DNA of 64,000 nt from Cherax quadricarinatus (taxonomy: Eukaryota; Arthropoda; Malacostraca; Decapoda; Parastacidae), in the NCBI RefSeq assembly GCF_038502225.1, contig NC_091353.1, positions 3,342,379 to 3,406,378 of the forward strand. Direction: 5' to 3'. Shown piece after piece: positions 1 through 10,350 of this stretch. The notes below the pieces were generated by a model. That model saw nothing but the letters and a program-made list of their open reading frames with translations, did no database searches and was not told the DNA's origin. How positions within the stretch are numbered: position 1 is the stretch's first letter; every line of letters starts with the position of its first letter. A program made the position numbers and the translations under genes.

Positions 1-1849
1 TACAGAAGACAGAGAACTCAGGAAAATAAAGAGATCAGCCGAAGAGCCAGAAACGAATATGCACAGATAAGAAGGGAGGCTCAGCGACAATATGAAAATG
101 ACATAGCATCGAAAGTCAAGACTGACCCGAAGCTGTTGTACAGCCACATCAGGAGGAAAACAACAGTCAAGGACCAGGTAATCAGACTGAGGAAGGGTGA
201 TGGGGAATTCACAAGAAACGACCGAGAGGTTCAACACGAGATTTAAAGAAGTATTTACAGTGGAAACCAGTAGGACTCCAGGAAATCAGAACAGGGGGGT
301 ACACCAGCAAGTGCTGGATGAGGTACATATAACCAAGGAGGAAGTGAAGAAGCTGCTATGCGAACTTGACACCTCAAAGGCGGTGGGACCAGACAACATC
401 TCTCCGTGGGTCCTTAAAGAGGGAGCAGAGATATTGTGTGTGCCATTAACAAAGATCTTCAACACATCATTTGAAACTGGGCAACTCCCTGAGGAATGGA
501 AGATGGCTAATGTAGTCCCAATTTTTAAAAAGGGAGACAGACATGAGGCACTAAACTACAGACCTGTATCACTAACGTGTATAGTATGCAAGGTCATGGA
601 GAAGATCATCAGAAGGAGAGTGGTGGAGCACCTGGAAAGAAACAAGTGTATAATTGACAACCAGCACGGTTTCAGGGAAGGAAAATCCTGTGTCACAAAC
701 CTACTAGAGTTTTATGACGAGGTGACAGAAGTAAGACAAGAGAGAGAGGGGTGGATCGACTGCATTTTTTTGGACTGCAAGAAGGCCTTCGACACAGTCC
801 CTCACAAGAGGTTAATGCAAAAGCTAGAGGATCAGGCACACATAACAGGAAAGGCACTGCAATGGATCAGAGAATACCTGACAGGGAGGCAACAACGAGT
901 CATGGTACGTGACGAGGTGTCAGAGTGGGAGCTTGTGACAATCGGGGTTCCACAGGGGTCAGTCCTAGGACCTGTGCTGTTCTTGGTATATGTGAACGAC
1001 ATAACGGAAGGGATAGACTCAGAAGTGTCCTTGTTTGCAGATGATGTGAAGTTAATGAGAAGAATCAAATCGGATGATGATCAGGCAGGACTACAAAGAG
1101 ACCTGGACAGGCTACAAGCCTGGTCCAGCAACTGGCTCCTTGAGTTTAACCCTGCCAAATGCAAAGTCATGAAGATTGGGGAAGGGCAAAGAAGACCGCA
1201 GACACAATACAGTTTAGATGGCCAAAGGCTGCAAACCTCACTCAAGGAAAAAGATCTGGGGGTGAGTATAACACCGAGCATATCTCCTGAGGCGCACATC
1301 AATCAGATAACTGCTGCAGCATACGGACGCCTGGCAAACCTACGGATAGCGTTCCGATACCTCAGTAAGGATTCGTTCAAGACTCTGTATACCATTTACG
1401 TCAGGCCCATACTGGAGTATGCAGCACCAGTTTGGAATCCACACCTAGTCAAGCACGTCAAGAAATTAGAGAAAGTGCAAAGGTTTGCAACAAGGCTAGT
1501 CCCAGAGCTACGGGGATTGTCCTACGAAGAAAGGTTGAGGGAAATCGGCCTGACGACACTGGAGGACAGGAGGGTCAGGGGAGACATGATAACGACATAT
1601 AGAATACTGCGCGGAATAGACAAGGTGGACAAAGACGGGATGTTCCAGAGACGGGACACAGACACAAGAGGTCACAATTGGAAGTTGAAGACTCAGATGA
1701 ATCAAAGGGATGTTAGGAAGTATTTCTTCAATCATAGAGTAGTCAGACCGTGGAATAGCCTAGAAAGTGACGTAGTGGAGGCGGGAACCATACATAGTTT
1801 TAAGGCGAGGTATGATGAAGCTCATGGGGCAGGGAGAGAGAGGACCTAG
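1..1849 (+). pseudogene. LINE A1 ORF2 3' part (reverse transcriptase), one frameshift
   Basis: The reading frame is open from base 1 in frame 1 to about 230. Comparison with the intact copy shows an 11-bp deletion at 230/231 that shifts translation into frame 2, which then stays open to the stop at 1847-1849. The frame-2 part holds a nearly complete reverse transcriptase: GPDNISPWVL, VVPIFKKGDR, NYRPVSL, the first catalytic Asp in [19 protein letters not shown] and the FADD active site at 1034-1045. The C-terminal region with YAAPVWNPH follows. The apparent start at 197 is a GTG and has no biological meaning. The protein would copy LINE RNA into DNA at a nicked target. The single lesion suggests a fairly young but dead copy. 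Confidence 0.88.
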
Positions 1850-1935
1850 TAGCAATCAGCGAAGAGGCGGGGCCAGGAGCTATGACTCGACCCCTGCAAC
1901 CACAAATAGGTGAGTACAAATAGGTGAGTACACAC
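1..1935 (+). mobile_element. LINE family A, copy A1 (CR1/L2-like, truncated by window edge)
   Basis: This is a non-LTR retrotransposon copy containing the 3' part of ORF2 and a short 3' UTR. It aligns along its whole length with the complete copy at 10270-14898. The 3' UTR (GGCGGGGCCAGGAGCT and flanking bases) ends in two tandem copies of a 14-mer, ACAAATAGGTGAGT, with no poly(A). Short terminal repeats in place of poly(A) are typical of CR1/L2-group LINEs. The 5' part lies before the window. The exact clade within the Jockey/CR1 group is uncertain. Confidence 0.9.
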
Positions 1936-1939
1936 ACAC

Positions 1940-3549
1940 AGGAACTCAACAAGAGATTCAAACAAGTGTTCACAGAGGAGACGGAAGGGGCTGCAGAAAG
2001 ACGGAGAGGTGGGGCACACCACCAAGTGCTGGACACAGTGCACACAACCGAGGAAGAAGTGAAGAGGCTTCTGAGTGAGCTAGATACCTCAAAGGCAATG
2101 GGGCCAGATAACATCTCTCCATGGGTCCTGAGAGAGGGAGCAGAGTCGCTATGTGTACCCCTAACAATATTCAATACGTCTATCGAAACAGGGAGATTGC
2201 CTGAGGCATGGAAGACAGCAAATGTAGTCCCAATCTTTAAAAAAGGAGACAGACATGAAGCACTAAACTACAGACCAGTGTCACTGACATGTATAGTATG
2301 CAAAATCATGGAGAAGATTATAAGGAGAAGAGTGGTGGAACACCTAGAAAGGAATGATCTCATCAACAGCAGCCAACATGGTTTCAGGGACGGGAAATCC
2401 TGTGTCACAAACCTACTGGAGTTCTATGACATGGTGACAGCAGTAAGACAAGAGAGAGAGGGGTGGGTGGATTGCATATTCTTGGACCGCAAGAAGGCGT
2501 TTGACACAGTTCCACACAAGAGATTGGTGCAAAAACTGGAGGACCAAGCAGGGATAACAGGGAAGGCACTACAATGGATCAGGGAATACTTGTCAGGAAG
2601 ACAGCAGTGAGTCATGGTACGTGACGAGGTGTCAGAGTGGGCACCTGTGACCAGCGGGGTCCCACAGGGGTCAGTCCTAGGACCAGTGCTGTTTCTGGTA
2701 TTTGTGAACGACATGACGGAAGGAATAGACTCTGAGGTGTCCCTGTTTGCAGATGACGAAGTTGATGAGAAGAATTCACTCGATCAAAGACCAGGCAGAA
2801 CTACAAAGGGATCTGGACAGGCTGCAGACCTGGTCCAGCAATTGGCTCCTGGAGTTCAATCCCACCAAGTGCAAAGTCATGAAGATTGGGGAAGAGCAAA
2901 GAAGACCGCAGACGGAGTACAGTCTAGGGGGCCAGAGACTGCAAACCTCACTCAAGGAAAAAGATCTTGGGGTGAGTATAACACCAGGCACATCTCCTGA
3001 AGCGCACATCAACCAAATAACTGCTGCAGCATATGGGCGCCTAGCAAACCTCAGAACAGCATTCCGACATCTTAATAAGGAATCATTCAGGACCCTGTAC
3101 ACCGTGTACGTTAGGCCCATATTGGAGTACCAGTTTGGAACCCACACCTAGCCAAGCACGTAAAGAAACTAGAGAAAGTGCAAAGGTTTGCAACAAGACT
3201 AGTCCCAGAGCTAAGAGGTATGTCCTACGAGGAGAGGTTAAGGGAAATCAACCTGACGACACTGGAGGACAGGAGAGATAGGGGGGACATGATAACGACA
3301 TACAAAATACTGAGAGGAATTGACAAGGTGGACAAAGACAGGATGTTCCAGAGATTGGACACAGTAACAAGGGGACACAGTTGGAAGCTGAAGACACAGA
3401 TGAATCACAGGGATGTTAGGAAGTATTTCTTCAGCCACAGAGTAGTCAGTAAGTGGAATAGTTTGGGAAGCGATGTAGTGGAGGCAGGATCCATACATAG
3501 CTTTAAGCAGAGGTATGATAAAGCTCACGGTTCAGGGAGAGTGACCTAG
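1940..3549 (+). pseudogene. LINE A2 ORF2 fragment, multiply broken reverse transcriptase
   Basis: The same reverse-transcriptase region as A1 is present in pieces. The lesions visible against the other copies are a 3-nt loss that removes one Lys (PLT-IFNTS), a CGA-to-TGA nonsense change at 2608-2610, a 2-nt deletion just after the FAD codons near 2757, and a 7-nt deletion at 3130/3131. The frame resumes at about 3178 and runs to the stop at 3547-3549. The catalytic loop codons remain readable before the frameshift (FADD, then out of frame). Expression of an active protein is not possible from this copy. Confidence 0.88.
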
Positions 3550-3626
3550 TAGCGATCAGTGAAGAGGCGGGGCCAGGAGCTCGGACTCGACCCCTGCAAC
3601 CTCAACTAGGTGAGTACAACTAGGTG

Positions 3627-3630
<4 letters not shown>
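1940..3630 (+). mobile_element. LINE family A, copy A2 (5'-truncated)
   Basis: This second family A copy starts abruptly at the ORF2 position that reads ELNKRFKQVF, directly after the CA-rich tail of A1, so the two copies lie head to tail. It runs to the same 3' UTR and ends with two tandem copies of a 14-mer (ACAACTAGGTGAGT type) that merge into the CA microsatellite. It has several disabling lesions. Confidence 0.88.

Positions 3631-3699
<69 letters not shown>
3630..3699. repeat. (CA)n microsatellite
   Basis: About 35 uninterrupted CA dinucleotides continue directly from the GTACACAC end of the LINE A2 tail. The run may have been seeded by the LINE terminus. Confidence 0.97.
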
Positions 3700-3702
<3 letters not shown>

Positions 3703-3885
3703 TACATTCCCTACATTTCACATGAGTTTCTGTTATAAGCGACGTAGAAGCGGCTAACTTGCAGTGTATTTTCTGAATCGCTAAACCCGTGTGGGTCATG
3801 CAGCTTCATTACTGGAAGGCTGTAAGTAGCTGCAGGTCTGTGTATTGTCAGCGAGGTAAGTCAGAATACCGCGTCGCACTGTTTA
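3700..3885. other. Non-repetitive spacer
   Basis: No ORF or repeat unit is visible here. The sequence is mixed in composition and could be a decayed dispersed repeat. Confidence 0.5.
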
Positions 3886-4018
3886 CTGACAAGTGCTGGA
3901 GAACAGTGTACTGACAGGTGTTGGAGAACAATGTTTGTACTGACAGGTGCTGGAGAACAATGTACTGACAGGTGTTGGAGAACAATGTTTGTACTGACAG
4001 GTGTTGGAGAACAATGTG
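3886..4018. repeat. Short tandem repeat, 25-29 bp units
   Basis: There are about five copies of a unit built on ACTGACAGGTG, then TTGGAGAACAATG, with or without a TTTGT insert, which gives the two unit lengths. Confidence 0.8.
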
Positions 4019-4131
4019 TTTTACCAAGACAATGTTTATGTCAACACACGATCACGCAAGCAAGAAGGACCAATCTCACATATTTATTAAGTGTGACATA
4101 CAAACCTTGATAATAGATATCCACAAACTGG

Positions 4132-5027
4132 TTAGAAACACACGTGTCTTAGACACGTGACTCAGACACACACGTGTCTTAGAAACACACGTGTCTTAGA
4201 AACACACGTGTCTTAGACACGTATCTCAGACACACACGTGTCTTAGAAACACACGCGTGTTAGACACGTGACTCAGACACACACGTGTCTTAGAAACACA
4301 CGTGTCTTAGACACGTATCTCAGACACATACGTGTCTTAGAAACACACGTGTGTTAGACACGTGACTCAGACACACACGTGTCTTAGAAATACACGTGTC
4401 TTAGACACGTGACTCAGGCACAAGTGTCTTAGAAACACACGTGTGTTAGACACGTGACTCAGACACACACGTGTCTTAGAAACACACGTGTCTTAGACAC
4501 GTATATCAGACACAAACGTGTCTTAGAAACACACGTGTGTTAGACACGTGACTCAGACACACACGTGTCTTAGAAATACACGTGTCTTAGACACGTGACT
4601 CAGGCACACGTGTCTTAGAAACACACGTGTGTTAGACACGTGACTCAGACACACACGTGTCTTAGAAACACACGTGTGTTAGACACGTGACTCAGACACA
4701 CACGTGTCTTAGAGACACACGTGACTCAGACACACACGTGTCTTAGAGACACATGTGACTCAGACACACACGTGTCTTAGAAACACACGTGTGTTAGACA
4801 CGTGACTCAGACACACACGTGTCTTAGAGACACACGTGACTCAGACACACACGTGTCTTAGAGACACATGTGACTCAGACACACACGTGTCTTAGAAACA
4901 CACGTGTGTTAGACACGTATCTCAGACACACACGTGTCTTAGAAACACACGTGTCTTAGACACGTATCTCAGGCACACACGTGTCTTAGAAATACACGTA
5001 TCTCAGAAATACACGTGTCTTAGACAA
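4132..5027. repeat. Minisatellite, about 47-bp units rich in ACACGTGT
   Basis: The repeats alternate ACACACGTGTCTTAGA with AGACACGTGACTCAGAC. Every unit carries one or more CACGTG palindromes. Larger blocks also recur: the segment containing AGAGACACATGTGACTCAG appears near 4745 and again near 4860. Confidence 0.92.
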
Positions 5028-5174
5028 GTAAACAAGATCCAGGGACTTTGTTTACTTTTAATAAATATGTGCTAGTGTTTACCGACCAGCTTTTCTAAAG
5101 TATTTATTAAGTGTAACAATGCAACCTGCAATCCTCATTACTTATATACGATGCAATAAATTGATAACCAGCAA

Positions 5175-5563
5175 CCCATATATTGTCAACCACATATATT
5201 GTCAACCACATATATTGTCAACCACATATATTGTCAACCACATATATTGTCAACCACATATATTGTCAACCACATATATTGTCAACCACATATATTGTCA
5301 ACCACATATATTGTCAACCACATATATTGTCAACCACATATATTGTCAACCACATATATTGTCAACCACATATATTGTCAACCACATATATTGTCAACCA
5401 CATATATTGTCAACCACATATATTGTCAACCACATATATTGTCAACCACATATATTGTCAACCACATATATTGTCAACCACATATATTGTCAACCACATA
5501 TATTGTCAACCACATATATTGTCAACCATATATATTGTCAACCACATATATTGTCAACCACAT
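5175..5563. repeat. Minisatellite, 16-bp unit (TATTGTCAACCACATA)
   Basis: About 24 nearly perfect copies are present. Three forward frames read through it only because the unit lacks stops. It is not a gene. Confidence 0.96.
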
Positions 5564-5654
5564 TCATATATTCAGAGTCCATATACTTCCTGTTATTACA
5601 TTAATATCTCGACTAATTTTAAAAAACAAGAATTTCTTAAAAGAAATTATCAAT

Positions 5655-5957
5655 GTTGACTACTGTCTGGTGTTATTAATATGTCCAGAAACAACATTGT
5701 GCTGTACAGTCAGAAGAATGTTGACTACTGTTAGGTGTTATTAATATGTCCAGAAACAACATTGTGCTGTACAGTCAGAAGAATGTTGACTACTGTTAGG
5801 TGTTATTAATATGTCCAGAAACAACATTGTGCTGTACAGTCAGAAGAATGTTGACTACTGTCTGGTGTTATTAATATGTCCAGAAACAACATTGTGCTGT
5901 ACAGTCAGAAGAATGTTGACTACTGTCTGGTGTTATTAATATGTCCAGAAACAAACA
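5655..5957. repeat. Tandem repeat, 65-bp unit, about 4.6 copies
   Basis: Units start at 5655, 5720, 5785, 5850 and 5915 with GTTGACTACTGT. They differ mainly by CTGG versus TAGG after that motif. The last unit is cut at CCAGAAACAA, where the 30-bp array begins. Confidence 0.95.
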
Positions 5958-8357
5958 CACATGTATTTTCTTCCACTGCAACAAACACACATGTACATTC
6001 TTCCGCTGTAACAAACACACATGTACGTTCTTCCACTGCAACAAACACACATGTACGTTCTTCCACTGCAACAAACACACATGTACGTTCTTCCACTGCA
6101 ACAAACACACATGTACATTCTTCCGCTGTAACAAACACACATGTACGTTCTTCCACTGCAACAAACACACATGTACGTTCTTCCGCTGTAACAAACACAC
6201 ATGTACGTTCTTCCATTGCAACAAACACACATGTACGTTCTTCCGCTGTAACAAACACACATGTACGTTCTTCCACTGCAACAAACACACATGTACATTC
6301 TTCCGCTGTAACAAACACACATGTACGTTCTTCCACTGCAACAAACACACATGTACGTTCTTCCGCTGTAACAAACACACATGTACGTTCTTCCATTGCA
6401 ACAAACACACATGTACGTTCTTCCGCTGTAACAAACACACATGTACGTTCTTCCGCTGTAACAAACACACATGTACGTTCTTCCACTGTAACAAACACAC
6501 ATGTACGTTCTTCCATTGCAACAAACACACATGTACGTTCTTCCGCTGTAACAAACTCACTTGTATGTTCTTCCACTGTAACAAACACACATGTACGTTC
6601 TTCCGCTGTAACAAACACACATGTACGTTCTTCCACTGCAACAAACACACATGTACGTTCTTCCGCTGTAACAAACACACATGTACGTTCTTCCACTGTA
6701 ACAAACACACATGTATGTTCTTCCACTGCAACAAACAAACATGTACGTTCTTCCGCTGTAACAAACACACATGTACGTTCTTCCACTGCAACAAACACAC
6801 ATGTACGTTCTTCCGCTGTAACAAACACATGTACGTTCTTCCACTGCAACAAACACACATGTACGTTCTTCCACTGCAACAAACACACATGTACGTTCTT
6901 CCACTGCAACAAACACACATGTACGTTCTTCCACTGTAACAAACACACATGTACGTTCTTCCACTGTAGCAAACACACATGCACGTTCTTCCACTGCAAC
7001 AAAACCACATGTACGTTTTTCCACTGCAACAAACACACATGTACGTTCTTCCACTGTAACAAACACACATGTACGTTCTACCTTTGTAACAAACACACAT
7101 ATACGTTCTACCTTTGTAACAAACAAGCATGTACGTTCTTCCACTGTAACAAACACACATGTACGTTCTTCCACTGTAACAAACACACATGTACGTTCTT
7201 CCACTGCAACAAACACACATGTACGTTCTTCCACTGTAACAAACACACATGTACGTTCTTCCGCTTTAACAAACACACATGTACGTTCTTCCACTGCAAC
7301 AAACACACATGTACGTTCTTCCGCTGTAACAAACACATGTACGTTCTTCCACTACAACAAACACACTTGTACGTTCTTCCACTGCAACAAACACACATGT
7401 ACGTTCTTCCGCTGTAACAAACACACATGTACGTTCTTTCACTGCAACAAAACCACATGTACGTTCTTCCACTGCAGCAAACACACATGTACGTTCTTCC
7501 GCTGTAACAAACACACATGTACGTTCTTCCACTGCAACAAAACCACATGTACGTTCTTCCACTGCAGCAAACACACATGTACGTTCTTCCGCTGTAACAA
7601 ACACACATGTACGTTCTTCCACTGCAACAAAACCACATGTACGTTCTTCCACTGCACCAAACACACTTGTACGTTCTTCCGCTGTAGCAAACACACATGT
7701 ACGTTCTTCCACTGCAACAAAACCACATGTACGTTTTTCCACTGCAACAAACACACATATACGTTCTACCTTTGTAACAAACACACATGTACGTTCTTCC
7801 ACTGTAACAAACACACATGTACGTTCTTCCACTGCAACAAACACACATGTACGTTCTTCCACTGTAACAAACACACATGTACGTTCTTCCGCTTTAACAA
7901 ACACACATGTACGTTCTTCCACTGTCACAAACACACATGTACGTTCTTCCACTGCAACAAACACACATGTACGTTCTTCCACTGCAACAAATACACATGT
8001 ACGTTCTTCCACTGTAACAAACACACACGTACGTTCTTCCACTGTAACAAACACACATGTACGTTCTTCCACTGTAACAAACACACATGTACGTTCTTCC
8101 ACTGTAACAAACACACATGTACGTTCTTCCACTGTAACAAACACACATGTACGTTCTTCCACTGCAACAAACACACATGTACGTTCTTCCACTGTAACAA
8201 ACACACATGTACGTTCTTCCACTGTAACAAACACACATGTACGTTCTTCCACTACAACAAACACACATGTACGTTCTTCCACTGTAACAAACACACATGT
8301 ACGTTCTTCCACTGCAACAAACACACATGTACGTTCTTCCACTGTAACAAACACACA
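5951..8357. repeat. Minisatellite, 30-bp unit, about 80 copies
   Basis: The unit is ACAAACACACATGTACGT followed by TCTTCCACTGCA or TCTTCCGCTGTA. The two unit types often alternate in the first half. Between 7441 and 7740 a 90-bp trimer, marked by AAAACCACATG, repeats about every 90 bp. Because 30 is a multiple of three, several frames on both strands stay open, but no protein is implied. Confidence 0.96.
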
Positions 8358-9729
8358 TGCAACATGTTCTGGAGCACGTGTCTTGCAACATGTGCTGGAG
8401 CACGTGTCTTGCAACATGTACTGGAGTACGTGTCTTGCAACATGTATTGAAGCACTTGTCTTGCAACATGTACTGGAGTGTCTTGCAACATGTACTGGAG
8501 TGTCTTGCAACATGCGCTGGAGCACGTGTCTTGCAACATGTATTGAAGCACTTGTCTTGCAACATGTACTGGAGTGTCTTGCAACATGCGCTGGAGCACG
8601 TGTCTTGCAACATGTATTGAAGCACTTGTCTTGCAACATGTACTGGAGTGTCTTGCAACATGTACTGAAGCACGTGTCTTGCAACATGTACTGAAGCACG
8701 TGTCTTGCAACATGTACTGGAGTGTCTTGCAACATGCGCTGGAGCACGTGTCTTACAACATGTACTGAAGCATGTCTCTTGCAACATGTGCTGGAGTGTC
8801 TTGCAACATGTGCTGGAGCATGTCTCTTGCAACATGTGCTAGAGCATGTGTCTTGCAACATGTTCTGGAGCACGTGTCTTGCAACATGTTCTGGAGCACG
8901 TGTCTTGCAACGTGTGCTAGAACACGTGTCTTGCAACATGTACTGGAGCACGTGTTTTGCGACGTGTGCTAGAACATGTGTCTTGCAACGTGTGCTGGAG
9001 CACGTGTCTTCCAACGTGTGCTAGAACACATGTCTTGCAACATGTACTGGAGTATGTGTCTTGCAACATGTGCTGGAGCATGTGTCTTGCAACATGGGCT
9101 AGAGCACGTGTCTTGCAACATGTGCTGGAGCATGTGTCTTGCAACATGTGCTGGAGTATGTGTCTTGCAACATGTGCTAGAGCACGTGTCTTGCAACATG
9201 TGCTGGAGCATGCATCTTGCAACATGTACTGGAGTATGTGTCTTGCAACATGTACTGGAGCATGTCCCTTGCAACATGCGCTGGAGCATGTCTCTTGCAA
9301 CATGTGCTAGAGCATGTGTCTTGCAACATGTACTGGAACACGTGTCTTGCAACATGTACTGGAGCACGTGTCTTGCAACATGTGCTAGAACATGCATCTT
9401 GCAACATGTACTGGAGTATGTGTCTTGCAACATGTGCTAGATCATGTGTCTTGCAACATGTACTGGAGCACGTGTCTTGCAACATGTACTGGAGCACGTG
9501 TCTTGCAACATGTGCTAGAGCATGCATCTTGCAACATGTACTGGAGCATGTGTCTTGCAACATGTACTGGAGCCTGTGTCTTGCAACATGTACTGGAGCA
9601 TGTGTCTTGCAACATGTACTGGAGCATGTGTCTTGCAACATGTACTGGAGCATGTGTCTTGCAACATGTACTGGAGCATGTGTCTTGCAACATGTACTGG
9701 AGCATGTGTCTTGCAACATGTACTGGAGC
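8357..9729. repeat. 26-bp satellite (ACATGT/CACGTG), block 1
   Basis: The units read CTTGCAACATGTACTGG followed by AGCACGTGT, with 22-bp shortened units between about 8460 and 8800. The same family reappears at 10020, 14899 and 25055, so this is the largest remaining block of a formerly continuous array. Confidence 0.95.
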
Positions 9730-10019
9730 TAACGAATTATTTGGTAATGCTGGTAGCGGAGTGTAAATGATACATCTTCGGAGGCTTCTTACTTTATTTG
9801 TAACGTCGTAGTGAGTACACAGGCTTGTATGTTGTGACCGTGACCAAGGAGGGCCATCCCACGAGAGAGAGAGCTAGTAGGCCTTCTGTCTTGCTGCTTG
9901 GCCGCTGTGTGAGTGAGAGTGTGTGGGCCCAGCGTCCCAGTGACCTGGAGCAGGCCCAGAGGGCAGCACCTTAGTGGCGCGAAATATGAACTAAGCTGGC
10001 AGACAGCACAGGCTGTCGA
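9730..10019. other. Spacer inside the 26-bp satellite; degenerate homolog of 25206-25445
   Basis: This is non-tandem sequence. Its right end (GACCTGGAGCAGGCCCAGAG, then CAGACAGCACAGGCTGTC) is clearly related to the right end of the spacer at 25206-25445. Both sit next to the satellite and both carry a GACAG...CTGTC inverted repeat. It may be the end of an unrecognised dispersed element. No ORF is convincing. Confidence 0.6.
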
Positions 10020-10270
10020 CACATGTGCTGGAACACGTGTCTTGCAACATGTGCTGGAGCACGTGTCTTGCAACATGTGCTGGAGTACGTTTCTTGCAAC
10101 ATGTGCTGGAGTACGTTTCTTGCAACATGTGCTGGAGTATGTTTCTTGCAACATGTGCTGGAGCACGTGTCTTGCAACATGTGCTGGAGTACGTTTCTTG
10201 CAACATGTGCTGGAGTACGTTTCTTGCAACGTGCTGGAGCATGTGTCTTGCAACATGTGCTAGAGCATGT
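10020..10270. repeat. 26-bp satellite, block 2
   Basis: About ten units, some with GTACGTTT in place of GCACGTGT, run up to the 3' end of LINE A3. Confidence 0.93.
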
Positions 10271-10350
10271 ACTCACCTATTTGTACTCACCTATTTGTGG
10301 TTGCAGGGGTCGAGTCCTAGCTCCTGGCCCCGCCTCTTCACCGGTTGCTA

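Noticed and set aside
5871..9014. Cys-rich repetitive ORFs (for example a 582-codon minus frame)
   Set aside because: They are translations of the 30-bp and 26-bp arrays. The change of peptide repeat occurs exactly at the array boundary.
4132..9729. CRISPR array
   Set aside because: The units are contiguous tandem repeats without unique spacers, and the context is eukaryotic.
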